From Bordetella parapertussis (GTDB lineage Bacteria > Pseudomonadota > Gammaproteobacteria > Burkholderiales > Burkholderiaceae_B), in contig CAMDEF010000010.1 in NCBI GenBank assembly GCA_945895265.1, positions 1 through 64,000 on the forward strand: a DNA stretch of 64,000 bases, in the 5' to 3' direction. The translations under genes and the position numbers were made by a program. The notes beneath the pieces were generated by a model, which saw nothing but the letters and a program-made list of their open reading frames with translations, was not told the DNA's origin and searched no databases. This document shows positions 34,952-46,314 of this stretch, in pieces (the stretch's first letter is position 1; each line of letters starts with the position of its first letter).

Positions 34952-36844
34952 ATGAATAGAAAAATACTCAGTGCGCTCAGTGCGCTTGTCCTTCTCTTTG
35001 CACTCTATGCTGGAACCAGTTGGTACATCGGCGGGCGTGTGCAAGCCGAAGCCCACACCGTCATCGATTCGCTCAATACCTACATCGCAAAAAACTGGTC
35101 AGATCAAGTGCGGGTCACCTTGCGAAGCTATGAACGCGGCGTATTCTCAAGCCAGGCCTCGTACCTCCTGACCTTTCCGGCTACCAAAACCTCGACTCTG
35201 AGCCCCGAAGTTTTGGTGGTCAACCGGATCATGCATGACGCGCTTCCTGTCGCGCAACTTGCACGCGGCAACTTCGAATGGTTATCCGCGTCCATTCACA
35301 CCACACTGGCGCCCACGGCATTCACCGAAGCGCTCTTCCAGGCCACGGGCGGGCAATCGCTAATTGATGGGCACACGCAACTGAGCGTCAAAGGCGTGGC
35401 CAAGCTCGACTGGGTGATTCGCCCGGTCGACCACACACAAGACACCGTGCGCTCGCGTTTTGCGGGCGCCACCTTGGTCGCTGAGCTCGGCCCTAGCTTG
35501 CATCACACCAAAGGCGAGCTCAAAGTTAAGGCGCTGAACATTACCGATGGCAAAGTCACACTCGACATCAAAGCAAGCCGCTTGCATACCGACACCCACC
35601 CAGGGCAGTCAGGCCTGAGCATCGGTATCAGCGGCGCAGATATCGGGGAGCTCACCCTCACGTCTTTAAATTTCCCGACCGTGACGGCCAAGCAGGTCAA
35701 CACACGTTTAGTGTTGAATGAGAAAGACAACCTGTTAACCGGACAGTCTCACTACGATATCGAACGTCTGTCGATCGATAAAAAAGACTGGGGCACGCTA
35801 CAGCTCACAGCCTCATATGACAAACTGAACGGCAATACCGTTAAGTCACTAGGTGATCTGTACACCACGATTCTGACCCGCTTGCTCAACAGCGAGCCTG
35901 AGGCCGACTTAACAACTGCGGCAGACCTGAAGCAGTTTTGGGGCCACGTGCAGACACTCGTTAAAAACAGCCCGACGGTCAGGCTCGACCCGCTGATTTG
36001 GCAGACGGCAAATGGGCAAAGCTCAATCACTTTAAGCACGGTGCTCGCCCCAGTCGATCTGCGCAGCGGAGGTCTGGGCTTAAATGGTAACCCGCTCCAA
36101 ACCATTGATGCCACGATTGCGATCTCGCGAGCGATGGCGGTGGGGGTACGCACCACGGCTCTCGAAGCGAACGGCGTCAAACCGGCTCAGGCTAAAAGTA
36201 CTGCCGAAAAAGACATCGCGAGTGCGCTCGACGTCGCCGCCAAATTAAAGCTGGGTGCACTCAAGGGTGACCGCTTTGTCGCACAACTGAGTTTCAAAGA
36301 CAACGTCGTGAAGGTCAACGGGCAAGTGATTTCAGCCGAGACCTTGCTGACGCTAGCGTCTTCACTAGTCCCAGCCAGTTGGCTTTCGACAGAAGCTGTT
36401 GCAAGCGCAGATGGGCCCGACGAAGCGGCCGCCATCCGCCATTTAGACCCCTCCGTCTTGGCCAGTATCTTGTCCGCGGCTGACTTCACTTTTGAAGAGG
36501 TGAAAGATGAGCAAGGCGATCCGCTGCTCAAGGTGTCACCCGGAGATTCAGGTGCGGCCAAAATCGATATGCTGTTTGTGGGATGTGGCAACGATCCAAG
36601 CTGCGAAGACGTGCTGTTGCGCGCAACGTACTCGCCGAATAGGCCGGTCGCGCTAAAAGTCGCGAACGATTGGAATTTACGCAATCGTTGGGCGCGCGCT
36701 TTCGTCAACGACAAAAAAGAGGCCGTGATCGAGATGGATATCAGTGCTTACGGAGGCATTGGCCGCGATGCCGTTGAAGGCATGGTCAATACTTTCTTTA
36801 AGATCGTGCGCGATTTTTCTAAAGAGCTCGAGGCCTCGAACTAA
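34952..36844 (+). CDS. YdgA-like DUF945 protein
   Basis: 630 residues, anchored by an N-terminal hydrophobic helix (ALSALVLLFALYAGTSWYIG, residues 7-30) with a periplasmic body. The order of segments (VTLRSYERGVFSSQASYLLT, LTTAADLKQFW, LSGGL-like repeats) is that of DUF945/YdgA proteins, whose job is unclear but tied to the envelope. The start follows the folA stop by 3 bp. The C-terminus (MVNTFFKIVRDFSKELEASN) is complete. Confidence 0.82.
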   Translation: MNRKILSALSALVLLFALYAGTSWYIGGRVQAEAHTVIDSLNTYIAKNWSDQVRVTLRSYERGVFSSQASYLLTFPATKTSTLSPEVLVVNRIMHDALPVAQLARGNFEWLSASIHTTLAPTAFTEALFQATGGQSLIDGHTQLSVKGVAKLDWVIRPVDHTQDTVRSRFAGATLVAELGPSLHHTKGELKVKALNITDGKVTLDIKASRLHTDTHPGQSGLSIGISGADIGELTLTSLNFPTVTAKQVNTRLVLNEKDNLLTGQSHYDIERLSIDKKDWGTLQLTASYDKLNGNTVKSLGDLYTTILTRLLNSEPEADLTTAADLKQFWGHVQTLVKNSPTVRLDPLIWQTANGQSSITLSTVLAPVDLRSGGLGLNGNPLQTIDATIAISRAMAVGVRTTALEANGVKPAQAKSTAEKDIASALDVAAKLKLGALKGDRFVAQLSFKDNVVKVNGQVISAETLLTLASSLVPASWLSTEAVASADGPDEAAAIRHLDPSVLASILSAADFTFEEVKDEQGDPLLKVSPGDSGAAKIDMLFVGCGNDPSCEDVLLRATYSPNRPVALKVANDWNLRNRWARAFVNDKKEAVIEMDISAYGGIGRDAVEGMVNTFFKIVRDFSKELEASN

Positions 36845-36845
36845 A

Positions 36846-36879
36846 AACAAAGCCGACGATTGCCTAGGCGATCGTCGGC
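36846..36879 (-). terminator. Terminator of the gcv operon (possibly bidirectional)
   Basis: GCCGACGAT / ATCGTCGGC stem (36852-36879) with a 10-nt loop; on the minus strand it is followed by TTTGTTTTT. It lies between the convergent YdgA-like gene and gcvP. Confidence 0.8.
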
Positions 36880-36943
36880 TCAAGGCTTTACAGCCGCAAG
36901 CTTATAGTGAGAGCTAGGGCCTCAGTGCGCTGCCACAACCTGA

Positions 36944-39808
36944 CTACGCGTACGCCTCGATCGGCGAGCAGGCACACACCAAGTTCCGATCACCCCAAGC
37001 GTTATCGACACGACCGACGGGTGGCCAATACTTGTTGTCACGCAAACTAGCCACCGGATAAGCCGCTTGTTGCCGCGGATAATCGTGATGCCAGTCTTCA
37101 GCGAGCAGCATCTGCGCCGTGTGTGGCGCATTCTTGAGTACGTTGTCAGTGGCATCGCGTTCGCCTCGCTCGATTTGAGCAATTTCTTGGCGAATCGCAA
37201 TCATGGCCTCAACAAAGCGATCAAGCTCAGCCAACCCTTCAGACTCAGTTGGTTCAACCATCAAGGTACCTGCCACCGGAAAACTCATCGTGGGTGCATG
37301 AAAGCCGTAGTCCATCAAGCGCTTGGCAATATCTTCGGCCGAGATGCCAGAGGCTTCTTTGATAGCGTGCATATCAAGAATACATTCGTGTGCCACACGA
37401 CCGTTGCGACCGCTGTACAACACGGGATAGTGTCCGGCCAAGCGACGCGCGACATAGTTGGCACTTAAGATCGCGACCTCGGTCGCACGACGCAATCCTG
37501 ACGCACCCATCAACGAAATGTACACAAACGGAATCGGCAAAATACTGGCCGAACCAAACGGTGCTGCCGACACCGGGCCCACAGGCACCTTGCCAGACAG
37601 CGTGCCGTTTTCGCCGACAACACCCGGCAAGAACGGCGCCAAATGCGCACGCACACCGACTGGGCCAACACCGGGCCCACCGCCGCCATGCGGGATGCAG
37701 AACGTCTTGTGCAGGTTCAGGTGCGATACGTCTGAGCCAAATTTACCTGGCTGAGCCACTCCGACCATGGCGTTCATGTTCGCGCCATCCATATAAACCT
37801 GACCCCCTGCGGCGTGGATCATGTCACAGATGCCCGTGATGGCTTCTTCAAACACACCGTGCGTAGAAGGATAGGTGACCATCAAGGCGGCTAGGCGCTC
37901 GCCCGCCTGAGCAATCTTGGCCTGAAGATCTTCGAGGTCGACGTTGCCGTGCGCGTCAGACTTCACGACGACAACGTTCATCCCAACCATATTGGCCGAG
38001 GCGGGGTTGGTACCGTGTGCCGACGAAGGGATCAAACAAATATCACGCTGCGCCTGATGATTGGCACGGTGATAGGCACGAATCGCGAGTAGCCCCGCAT
38101 ACTCACCTTGGGCACCAGAGTTTGGCTGCAAACTAATCGCGTCGTAACCGGTAATCTCGCACAGATCTTTTGACAAACGCTCAATCATGGTTTGATAACC
38201 TCGCGTCTGCTCGGCCGGTGCAAAAGGGTGAATGCTTGCAAATTCAGGCCAGGTCACCGGAATCATCTCAACGGTCGCGTTGAGTTTCATGGTGCAAGAT
38301 CCGAGCGGAATCATGGTGCGGTCAAGCGCCAGATCTTTATCTGACAATTTACGCAAGTAGCGCAACATGTCGGTTTCGGATTGAATACTCGAAAAAACTG
38401 GATGGCTCAAAATCGCCTGTTTGCGCTTCACGGCGCCAGGGATACCTGGCAAGCCGGTGAGTGATGCCGGGATCGCCGGCGCAGCTTTGCCAAGCGCACC
38501 GGCAAAGAGTGCAACCAGTTGTTCAAGGTCGTCAGCCGTCACCGTTTCATCTAGCGAGATCGAGAGTTGCGTTGCATTCACATGACGAAAGTTGATGCGA
38601 GCAGAGCGTGCTGCTTGCAAGATTTTGTCTGTTTGTGCAGCCGTGTTTAACAACAAGGTATCAAAGAATGTGTCATTGACAACTTGAGCGCCCAACGAGG
38701 TCAAGGCTTGACCTAGCAGCGCTGTCGCGTGCTGTACGCGCGTCGCCATGGCGGTCAGTCCCTTAGGGCCATGCCACAACGCATACATACTCGACATCAC
38801 AGCAAGCAACACCTGCGCGGTACAAATGTTTGACGTGGCTTTTTCGCGGCGAATATGTTGTTCACGAGTTTGCAAAGCCAGCCGCAGCGCTGGATTACCG
38901 TGCGAGTCTTTTGACACACCCACCAAACGCCCAGGCATATTGCGTTTGAACGCATCTTTACAGGCCATAAAGCCCGCATGGGGGCCGCCAAAACCAAAAG
39001 GAACGCCAAAGCGTTGCGCCGAACCAATCGCGATATCTGCATCCCAGTGGCCAGGGGGCTCAAGCAGGGTAAGCGCCAAGAGGTCTGTGGCACAGGCTAC
39101 CACACCACCTTTTGCATGCACTTGGGCCGTCATCGCCCGGTAGTCAGCGACCGCGCCCAACGAGTGCGGATATTGCACCAGTAACCCAAAACAATCTGGC
39201 ACACCTTTGAGCTCATCACCCACCACCACGTCAATATCCAAGCCATCGGCGCGAGTACGAATCACCTCAATGGTTTGGGGGTGACAATGTTGCGAAACAA
39301 AAAATACTTTACTAGCCGCTTGCGAAGCTCTGCGCGCCAGCGTCATCGCTTCAGCCGCCGCCGTGCCCTCGTCAAGCAACGAGGCATTTGAAATATCAAG
39401 CCCTGTCAGATCAGCCACCATCGTTTGATAGTTCAAGATCGCCTCAAGGCGCCCTTGAGAGATCTCGGGTTGATAGGGCGTGTACGCCGTGTACCACGCC
39501 GGATTTTCAAGGATATTGCGCAAAATGACGTTCGGCGTATGCGTGCCGTAATAGCCCTGACCGATGTAATTGCGAAAGACCTGATTGCCCGCTGCGATTT
39601 TTTTCATCTCAGCGAGTACGTCGGCCTCGGCACGAGGGGCAGCAAGATTGAGCTCGCGCGTCATGCGAATGTTGGCGGGTACAACTTCTTGCATCAAGGC
39701 CTCGAGACTGGGCGCCTCGATTGCCGCAAGCATGTGTTGTTGATCAGCCTCGCTGGGGCCGATATGGCGAGGAATAAATTCGCCTGAGGTATCCATAGCA
39801 TTTGACAT
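36944..39808 (-). CDS. gcvP: Glycine dehydrogenase (decarboxylating), P-protein
   Basis: 954-residue PLP enzyme that decarboxylates glycine and passes the aminomethyl group to GcvH. Single-chain form with two homologous halves. The PLP Lys lies in [20 protein letters not shown] in the second half; the first half has [18 protein letters not shown]. The start [20 protein letters not shown] at 39808 fits the family. Third gene of gcvT-gcvH-gcvP, 10 bp after gcvH. Confidence 0.97.
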   Translation of the reverse strand: MSNAMDTSGEFIPRHIGPSEADQQHMLAAIEAPSLEALMQEVVPANIRMTRELNLAAPRAEADVLAEMKKIAAGNQVFRNYIGQGYYGTHTPNVILRNILENPAWYTAYTPYQPEISQGRLEAILNYQTMVADLTGLDISNASLLDEGTAAAEAMTLARRASQAASKVFFVSQHCHPQTIEVIRTRADGLDIDVVVGDELKGVPDCFGLLVQYPHSLGAVADYRAMTAQVHAKGGVVACATDLLALTLLEPPGHWDADIAIGSAQRFGVPFGFGGPHAGFMACKDAFKRNMPGRLVGVSKDSHGNPALRLALQTREQHIRREKATSNICTAQVLLAVMSSMYALWHGPKGLTAMATRVQHATALLGQALTSLGAQVVNDTFFDTLLLNTAAQTDKILQAARSARINFRHVNATQLSISLDETVTADDLEQLVALFAGALGKAAPAIPASLTGLPGIPGAVKRKQAILSHPVFSSIQSETDMLRYLRKLSDKDLALDRTMIPLGSCTMKLNATVEMIPVTWPEFASIHPFAPAEQTRGYQTMIERLSKDLCEITGYDAISLQPNSGAQGEYAGLLAIRAYHRANHQAQRDICLIPSSAHGTNPASANMVGMNVVVVKSDAHGNVDLEDLQAKIAQAGERLAALMVTYPSTHGVFEEAITGICDMIHAAGGQVYMDGANMNAMVGVAQPGKFGSDVSHLNLHKTFCIPHGGGGPGVGPVGVRAHLAPFLPGVVGENGTLSGKVPVGPVSAAPFGSASILPIPFVYISLMGASGLRRATEVAILSANYVARRLAGHYPVLYSGRNGRVAHECILDMHAIKEASGISAEDIAKRLMDYGFHAPTMSFPVAGTLMVEPTESEGLAELDRFVEAMIAIRQEIAQIERGERDATDNVLKNAPHTAQMLLAEDWHHDYPRQQAAYPVASLRDNKYWPPVGRVDNAWGDRNLVCACSPIEAYA

Positions 39809-39818
39809 AGTGGTGGCC

Positions 39819-40199
39819 TTAACTTGCGTCTGCGACAGCCTGATAGCCTGCTGCATCGAGCAAGCCATCGACGTCGGCGGGATTATTGGCTTTGATTTTA
39901 AAAATCCAAGTGTTGTAAGGAGAAGCGTTAATGGCTTCGGGTGCGTCGTTCAGTGCCTCGTTAAAGCCAACAATTTCACCCGCGATAGGAGCGTAAATAT
40001 CAGAGGCCGCTTTGACTGACTCAACAACGCCCGCAGTCGCACCCGCTGCGAGTTTGGCGCCCACTTTTACGTCGCCCACAAACACCAGATCACCGAGTTG
40101 CTCTTGCGCAGGGCCCGTAATACCGACCAACATGACATCGCCCTCGGCCTTAATCCATTCGTGGCTCGCTGCGTATTTACGATCGTTAGGAATGCTCAT
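39819..40199 (-). CDS. gcvH: Glycine cleavage system H protein
   Basis: 126 residues. The lipoyl-carrying shuttle protein; the lipoylated Lys is in [15 protein letters not shown]. The start [20 protein letters not shown] is at 40199, with GGAGACTTTC upstream as ribosome site. It lies between gcvT and gcvP, 175 bp after gcvT. Confidence 0.97.
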   Translation of the reverse strand: MSIPNDRKYAASHEWIKAEGDVMLVGITGPAQEQLGDLVFVGDVKVGAKLAAGATAGVVESVKAASDIYAPIAGEIVGFNEALNDAPEAINASPYNTWIFKIKANNPADVDGLLDAAGYQAVADAS

Positions 40200-40374
40200 G
40201 AAAGTCTCCAAAAATGTTGGGGTTCGATACAGTCGAAAAAAATAAATACCGTACAAATAATTTAAAAATATCGCGTCAATGACAGCTCGTATCACCAACA
40301 ACCTGTTTTGCTTGTAGCCCGCACAACTTGCTTGACTCGCCGTTCATGTCACTTAAAACGTGAGCCACTCATTT

Positions 40375-41487
40375 TTAGGTGGCTGACATTGCATGCACAA
40401 CCTCAGCACCCTTTCGAACAAAGGGCAGCTTGCAGACCTCGGCAGGCACCCACTTGCCACGAATATCAATCTCAACGTGATCACCCACCTCGACACCCAG
40501 CGGCAAACGTGCGAAACCAATCGAGACCCCCAGCGTCGGCGACATCGTGCCGCTTGTCACCTCACCTAAACCATCATCGGTGCGCACTGCCATGTGTGCG
40601 CGCATCACGCCGCGGTCTAATAGTTTGAGCCCGATAAACACTTTGGGATCCGCAAACTGCTTCAGCGCCTTGCGGCCAATAAAGAAACGCTCTGGGTCTT
40701 TGAGAGACACCGTCCAAGTTAAGCCGGCTTGGTTAGGATGAATCAGTTCATCCATATCCTGACCGTACAAATTCATACCCGCCTCTAAGCGCAGCGTATC
40801 GCGCGCGCCCAAGCCGCAAGGGTGAACCTGTTGACCAATCAGATCAGCCCATAGTTGGGTAACCTCAGTTGCCGGCACCACAATCTCAAAACCGTCTTCG
40901 CCGGTATACCCCGTGCGAGCCACCAAAATGTCACCCACAAAGACCGCGGCACAGAACACACCCAGATTTTGCGTGGCCGCTTGCCAGGCCGGGCGCGCCG
41001 CCCAGACCTTGGCACGGGCGTTTGGCCCCTGCACTGCGACCATCGCCAGATCGCGACGTGGCGTCACGGTGACTTGAAATTTTTCGGCAGAAGCCACCCG
41101 CTGCATCCAGGCGATATCTTTAGCTGCCGTACCCGCATTGACCACCAAGCGCCATTGTGTTGCCGTAAAAAAATACACAATCAAGTCGTCAATCACGCCA
41201 CCCTCAGGGTTCAACATACAGGCGTAAAGCGCTTTGCCAGGCTGCGTCAACTTAGAGACATCATTGGCAACCAGTCTGCGTAAAAATGCAGTCGCATCGG
41301 CGCCAGTCACATCAACATTTAACATGTGCGAAACGTCAAATATGCCAGCGTCGCGTCGCACAGCGTGGTGCTCTTCGATTTGCGAGCCGTAGTTCACCGG
41401 CATATCCCAGCCACCAAAATCGACCATGCGCGCACCTGACTTGACATGCGTCTCGTGCAGAGGCGTGCGTTTTAACGTAGCAGACAT
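40375..41487 (-). CDS. gcvT: Aminomethyltransferase (glycine cleavage T protein)
   Basis: 370 residues. Transfers the methylene group from lipoyl-GcvH to tetrahydrofolate and releases ammonia. The start [20 protein letters not shown], the segments [19 protein letters not shown] and [14 protein letters not shown], and the C-terminal [19 protein letters not shown] region are typical. A GGAGC ribosome site lies 8 nt before the ATG. The leader carries two glycine aptamers. Confidence 0.97.
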   Translation of the reverse strand: MSATLKRTPLHETHVKSGARMVDFGGWDMPVNYGSQIEEHHAVRRDAGIFDVSHMLNVDVTGADATAFLRRLVANDVSKLTQPGKALYACMLNPEGGVIDDLIVYFFTATQWRLVVNAGTAAKDIAWMQRVASAEKFQVTVTPRRDLAMVAVQGPNARAKVWAARPAWQAATQNLGVFCAAVFVGDILVARTGYTGEDGFEIVVPATEVTQLWADLIGQQVHPCGLGARDTLRLEAGMNLYGQDMDELIHPNQAGLTWTVSLKDPERFFIGRKALKQFADPKVFIGLKLLDRGVMRAHMAVRTDDGLGEVTSGTMSPTLGVSIGFARLPLGVEVGDHVEIDIRGKWVPAEVCKLPFVRKGAEVVHAMSAT

Positions 41488-41566
41488 GGAAAAGCTCCAG
41501 AACAGTCAAAGGACGAACGGTTTAAGCGCCCACGTCTAACGTAAGCGTTTGCACCAGCGTTCGCCC

Positions 41567-41658
41567 CTCTGTCCTTTTGCCTGAGAGTTGCCCTGCAAGA
41601 AGCAGGTGTGCACCTTCGGCGCCCGTTTTGGCCTATATGGCCGCGGGTCTCTCCAGAG
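41567..41658 (-). promoter_or_regulatory. Glycine riboswitch, second aptamer
   Basis: On the minus strand it reads CTCTGGAGAGACC, then GGCGCCGAAGG, then CTCTCAGGCAAAAGGACAGAG, the consensus of the glycine aptamer, with P1 formed by CTCTGG and the terminal CAGAG. About 80 nt separate it from the gcvT start. Confidence 0.93.
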
Positions 41659-41702
41659 TGTTGTGTCGTTGCATGCCTGTAAAACATGCAACATTGCAGA
41701 TT

Positions 41703-41792
41703 GCGGTATGGGAAGCCTGAGCGATTCTGGGCGAATTGCGCCTTCGGCGGCAAACTAGGGCAACAATGACGCTACCCGCTGCACTCTCCCGC
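41703..41792 (-). promoter_or_regulatory. Glycine riboswitch, first aptamer
   Basis: Minus-strand GCGGGAGAG, GCCGCCGAAGGCGCAA, AATCGCTCAGGC and CCCATACCGC match the upstream aptamer class found before gcvT in proteobacteria. It is joined to the second aptamer by a 44-nt linker with its own hairpin, longer than is usual. Confidence 0.88.
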
Positions 41793-41814
41793 AAACTGCG
41801 TTCACAGCGCTGCC

Positions 41815-41844
41815 ATCGTACCGCGAAAATACTACCTCGGACAA
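41815..41844 (-). promoter_or_regulatory. Possible gcv operon promoter
   Basis: Minus-strand TTGTCC (41839-41844), 18-nt spacer, TACGAT (41815-41820), placing the start about 15 nt before the first aptamer. A weak match, but correctly located. Confidence 0.45.
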
Positions 41845-41992
41845 CCCGCCCTGAAATTTAGCGACTGTCTAACTTTTTTGCTAAAAACTTGGCGAAAACC
41901 CCATAGCAACTGACGACGAAGCGAGAGAGCGAAGCACGCTGAGCCAAGCGAAGGGGTAGCGCCAGCAGACTCGTTGAGGTGAGCCTTTAGCC

Positions 41993-43189
41993 TTAAAGAC
42001 TACGCCCACACGCCACGGCAGAGGCCCAGGCCCACTGAAAGTTATAGCCACCCAGCCAGCCTGTCACATCGACCGCTTCGCCAATAAAGTGCAAGCCAGG
42101 TACCGTTTTAGCCTGCAGGCTGCGTTGATCGAGCCCTTTGGTATCGACCCCCCCGCGCATGACTTCGGCCTTTTTATAACCGGCGGTACCGTCTGGGATC
42201 AAAGACCAAGACTGTATGCGTGCCGCAAGTTCGCGCAGCAAGCGATCGGGTGCATCGGCAACGCGCAGCGCAGCCTGCTCGCCCAGCCATTTTTCAGCCA
42301 GGCGCTTAGGCCAAAGCCCACCTAGCAAGTTACCCAATTGTTGGCGCCCACCCGACTTCGCCTCAAGCAGCGCCGCTGTCATATCTTGACTGGGCGCTAA
42401 ATCAAGCCGGATGGCCTCGCCTGGTTGCCAGTAGCTTGAAATCTGCAAAATACCTGGCCCTGAGAGGCCGCGGTGAGTAAACAACACATCTTCAAGAAAT
42501 GCAGGTGCGTTGCGCCCGGCCCCGGTTGAAATGTTGGCTTCAAGCGCCAGCCCGCTCAACTCACCGAACTCAGCCCATTGCACACCATCAAAGGTCAAGG
42601 GGACGAGCGCCGGCCGAGGCTCAACAACTTTCAGGCCAAACTGGCGTGCGATTTTTAAACCGTAATCGGTTGCCCCGAGTTGAGGAATCGCCAAGCCACC
42701 CGTCGCGATCACGACTTTATCGACCCGCAAAAGCCCCGCTGAGGTTGCAAGTTCAAAGCCACTTTCGGCACCCGACTCGACGCGCGTGATCTGTTGCACT
42801 GTGCAAGGCATGCGCCATTGCACATTGCCCAACTCGCACTCGGCGCGCAGCATCTCGATAATATCTTCACTGCTGCGATCGCAAAATAACTGCCCGCGAT
42901 GCTTCTCGTGCCAGGCGATGTTGTAGCGCCCCATCAGAGCAATAAAATCTTGCGGTGAATAGCCGGCTAACGCCGACTTACAGAAATGAGGGTTGTTCGA
43001 AATAAAGTTTTCGGGCGCGACGGTTCGATTCGTGAAGTTGCAGCGCCCCCCGCCAGAGATACGGATTTTTTCGGCCAGTTTTTCTGCGTGATCAATCAAC
43101 ACCACCCGACGCCCACGCTGCGCGGCCACTGCCGCGCACATCATGCCGGCCGCACCCGCGCCAATTACCGCGACATCAAAGTTCTGCAT
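41993..43189 (-). CDS. BaiN/HI0933-type FAD-dependent oxidoreductase
   Basis: 398-residue flavoprotein with an N-terminal dinucleotide loop VIGAGAAGMMCAAVAAQRGR, the family motif KIRISGGGRCNFTNR (about residue 43) and the C-terminal GLHFIGEAVDVTGWLGGYNF and QWAWASAVACGRSL. The family reduces or oxidises unknown substrates. It stands alone between the glycine cleavage operon and the amino acid decarboxylase. Confidence 0.9.
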   Translation of the reverse strand: MQNFDVAVIGAGAAGMMCAAVAAQRGRRVVLIDHAEKLAEKIRISGGGRCNFTNRTVAPENFISNNPHFCKSALAGYSPQDFIALMGRYNIAWHEKHRGQLFCDRSSEDIIEMLRAECELGNVQWRMPCTVQQITRVESGAESGFELATSAGLLRVDKVVIATGGLAIPQLGATDYGLKIARQFGLKVVEPRPALVPLTFDGVQWAEFGELSGLALEANISTGAGRNAPAFLEDVLFTHRGLSGPGILQISSYWQPGEAIRLDLAPSQDMTAALLEAKSGGRQQLGNLLGGLWPKRLAEKWLGEQAALRVADAPDRLLRELAARIQSWSLIPDGTAGYKKAEVMRGGVDTKGLDQRSLQAKTVPGLHFIGEAVDVTGWLGGYNFQWAWASAVACGRSL

Positions 43190-43276
43190 CTAACCAGCCT
43201 ACAAGCAAAGTGCTGCATTGACCTCGCCCCTTAGCAACGCACTGCTTCGAACACGCCTTCCAGCTAAGTGCTGCCT

Positions 43277-45547
43277 TCAACTCGCAGGCTGCTCTAATAA
43301 GCAATCAACGTAGTAGCGTTTGTCGCCATTGGGCAAAATCTCTTCAGCTAAACCATGAATATAGGTTTCAAAGCCCGGGAATTTTTCGTTAAATGAACGG
43401 GCGAACTGCAAATATTGCACGATCGTTTTATTGAAACGCTCGCCCGGGATCAGCAACGGAATGCCTGGCGGATAAGGTGTGAGCAGCACACCAGTGACGC
43501 GACCCTCAAGCTGATCAATTGACACGCGCTCAACCTCACGATGCGCCATTTGAGCAAACGCATCAGAGGGCTTGAGTGCCGGGACCATATCGCTGAGGTA
43601 CATCTCAGTCGTTAAACGCGCCACGTCGTGTTTACGGTATTCGGCATGAATCTGCTGGCAAAGATCGCGCAAGCCGAGTCGCTCGTACTGACGATGCCCT
43701 TTGCAGTAGTCGGGCAAAATTCGCCACATCGGCTGGTTGCGGTCGTAGTCATCTTTAAACTGCTGCAACGCTGTCAGCAGCGTGTTCCAGCGGCCCTTGG
43801 TGATGCCAATCGTGAACAAGATAAAAAACGAATAGAGACCGGTCTTTTCGACCACCACGCCATGCTCGGTTAAATACTTCGAGACCAAGGCCGCAGGGAT
43901 ACCGGTTTCACCGAAACTGCCAGACATGTCCAGACCAGGCGTCACAATCGTCGCCTTGATCGGATCCAACATGTTGAAACCTTCGGCTAAGTCGCCAAAG
44001 CCATGCCAATGGTCATTCGACTTGAGTACCCAGTCAGCTTGCTCACCCACACCGCGCGGCGCAAGATAGTCAGGGCCCCACACGGTAAACCACCAATCAT
44101 CGTCACCGTACTCAAGATCCACCTTGCGCATCGCGCGCCTAAAATCCAGAGCTTCGCGAATACTTTCTTCAACCAACGCAGCACCGCCTGGGGCCTCCAT
44201 CATCGCAGCAGCCACATCGCATGAGGCGATGATGGCGTACTGTGGCGACGTTGACGTGTGCATCAAATACGCTTCGTTAAAAATATTGCGGTCAAGCTTA
44301 CGGGTTTCGGGCTCTTGCACAATGATCTGCGACGCCTGCGAAATACCGGCCAATAGCTTATGCGTTGAATGGGTTGCAAACACCATCGCTTTGCTACTAC
44401 GGGGCCGATTAGGCCCAATCGCGTGCATATCTTGATAAAACTCATGAAACGCTGCATGCGGCAGCCATGCTTCGTCAAAGTGCAAAGTGTCAATGGTGTC
44501 GCCGAGCTTGTCTTTGATCATCTCGACGTTGTAAATCACGCCATCGTACGTACTTTGCGTCAGCGTCAAAATACGTGGCTGCTTATTTTTGACTTTGCGC
44601 GCAAACGGATTGGCATCAATTTTTTTCTGGATACTTTCAAGCTCAAATTCGGCCAACGGAATCGGCCCAATGATGCCCATGTGATTACGCGTCGGACGCA
44701 AAAACACCGGGATGGCGCCCGTCATGGTGATCGCATGCAAAATTGATTTATGACAGTTGCGATCGACCACGACAATGTCATCAGCCGCGACGTTGGCGTG
44801 CCAGACAACTTTGTTTGAGGTCGAGGTGCCGTTGGTCACAAAGTAGCAGTGATCAGCATGAAAAATACGTGCGGCGTTTAACTCGGATTCGGCAATCGGG
44901 CCCGTGTGATCCAGCAACTGACCAAGTTCATCGACCGCATTACAGACGTCAGCGCGCAACATGTTTTCACCAAAAAATTGGTGAAACATTTGACCGACCG
45001 GGCTTTTCAAGAAGGCGACGCCACCTGAGTGCCCGGGGCAATGCCACGAATACGAGCCATCTTGCGCATACTTGACCAATTCACGAAAGAACGGCGGCGC
45101 CAGGCTATCAACATAGCTACGGGCTTCACGAATGATATGGCGCGCCACAAACTCAGGCGTGTCTTCAAACATATGAATAAAGCCATGCAACTCGCGCAAG
45201 ATATCGTTGGGGATATGTTCAGAGGTTCGCGTCTCGCCGTACAGATAGATTGGGATGTCGGCGTTACGAAAACGCAATTCGCCAATAAACGTACGCAGGT
45301 TTTTAATCGCGCCAGCCACATCCTCAGGCGAATCGATATCAAACTCTTCGTCATCGATCGATAAGATAAAGGCGCTTGCACGGCTTTGCTGCTGCGCAAA
45401 CGAACTTAAATCGCCATAGCTTGTGACGCCAATGACTTCCATCCCTTCAGCTTCAATCGCAGAGGCCAAGGCACGCACACCTAAACCTGAGGCATTTTCA
45501 GAGCGATAGTCTTCATCGATGATGAAAATAGGAAAGCGAAATTTCAT
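43277..45547 (-). CDS. Orn/Lys/Arg decarboxylase (fold type I)
   Basis: 756-residue PLP decarboxylase with an N-terminal response-regulator-like wing domain (to about residue 130), the PLP core and a C-terminal domain. The PLP Lys is in ATHSTHKLLAGISQASQI and the core begins GSYSWHCPGHSGGVAFLKSP. The substrate could be arginine, lysine or ornithine; the family alone does not decide. Product would be a polyamine precursor and the reaction also consumes protons. It is followed (upstream) by dcd, a common neighbour in Burkholderiales. Confidence 0.93.
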   Translation of the reverse strand: MKFRFPIFIIDEDYRSENASGLGVRALASAIEAEGMEVIGVTSYGDLSSFAQQQSRASAFILSIDDEEFDIDSPEDVAGAIKNLRTFIGELRFRNADIPIYLYGETRTSEHIPNDILRELHGFIHMFEDTPEFVARHIIREARSYVDSLAPPFFRELVKYAQDGSYSWHCPGHSGGVAFLKSPVGQMFHQFFGENMLRADVCNAVDELGQLLDHTGPIAESELNAARIFHADHCYFVTNGTSTSNKVVWHANVAADDIVVVDRNCHKSILHAITMTGAIPVFLRPTRNHMGIIGPIPLAEFELESIQKKIDANPFARKVKNKQPRILTLTQSTYDGVIYNVEMIKDKLGDTIDTLHFDEAWLPHAAFHEFYQDMHAIGPNRPRSSKAMVFATHSTHKLLAGISQASQIIVQEPETRKLDRNIFNEAYLMHTSTSPQYAIIASCDVAAAMMEAPGGAALVEESIREALDFRRAMRKVDLEYGDDDWWFTVWGPDYLAPRGVGEQADWVLKSNDHWHGFGDLAEGFNMLDPIKATIVTPGLDMSGSFGETGIPAALVSKYLTEHGVVVEKTGLYSFFILFTIGITKGRWNTLLTALQQFKDDYDRNQPMWRILPDYCKGHRQYERLGLRDLCQQIHAEYRKHDVARLTTEMYLSDMVPALKPSDAFAQMAHREVERVSIDQLEGRVTGVLLTPYPPGIPLLIPGERFNKTIVQYLQFARSFNEKFPGFETYIHGLAEEILPNGDKRYYVDCLLEQPAS

Positions 45548-45632
45548 GCGAACCGCCTCGCAAACGAAGAAGAGATTAAAGAGAGGCGAATGTAACGCCC
45601 GAACATGTTATTGAAATGACAGTCTGGCAAAC

Positions 45633-46199
45633 TCAAGTTTTAGGCAAAGTCACGCCACGTTGACCCTGATACTTGCCGCCCCGATCTTTATACGACGTTG
45701 AGCACACCTCGTCGCTTTCAAAAAACAGCATCTGCGCGCAGCCTTCACCAGCATAAATCTTGGCGGGTAGCGGTGTGGTGTTTGAAAATTCGAGTGTCAC
45801 ATGACCCTCCCACTCTGGTTCAAGCGGGGTCACGTTGACGATAATGCCGCAACGCGCGTAGGTACTTTTGCCTAAGCAAATCGTTAAGACGCTGCGCGGG
45901 ATGCGAAAGTATTCAACCGTGCGCGCTAAAGCAAACGAGTTGGGCGGAATAATGCAGATCTCGCCTTTGAAATCGACAAATGATTTCTCATCGAAGTTTT
46001 TAGGGTCAACGATGGTTGAATTGATATTTGTGAAGATTTTGAATTCATTGGCACAGCGCACGTCATAGCCATAGCTGCTGGTGCCATAACTCACGATCCG
46101 GCCCGACTCGTTTGAACGCACCTGACCCGGTTCAAAAGGCTCGATCATGCCTTCTGACTGTGCCACGCGGCGAATCCAGTTGTCACTTTTAATACTCAT
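45633..46199 (-). CDS. dcd: dCTP deaminase
   Basis: 188 residues from [20 protein letters not shown]. Deaminates dCTP to dUTP, feeding thymidylate synthesis. The trimer motifs are [39 protein letters not shown] and the catalytic Glu in [18 protein letters not shown]. The ATG at 46199 is preferred over an upstream alternative start at 46214. Confidence 0.96.
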   Translation of the reverse strand: MSIKSDNWIRRVAQSEGMIEPFEPGQVRSNESGRIVSYGTSSYGYDVRCANEFKIFTNINSTIVDPKNFDEKSFVDFKGEICIIPPNSFALARTVEYFRIPRSVLTICLGKSTYARCGIIVNVTPLEPEWEGHVTLEFSNTTPLPAKIYAGEGCAQMLFFESDEVCSTSYKDRGGKYQGQRGVTLPKT

Positions 46200-46314
46200 G
46201 ACCAAGCGCCTCAATAATTATCTATGCCAAGAGGGCGGATTTTACCCCCAGACGGCAGGGTCGCGTTCTCGGGGGCTTGCTAACCCGACTGGTTCGACCA
46301 CTCGCACCCGCCAT

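Noticed and set aside
37390-37839. Long plus-strand ORF opposite gcvP
   Set aside because: Antisense shadow of a high-G+C coding gene; no family features.
41877-41992. Possible small RNA between the BaiN-like gene and gcv leader
   Set aside because: Only purine-rich sequence; no promoter-terminator pair found.
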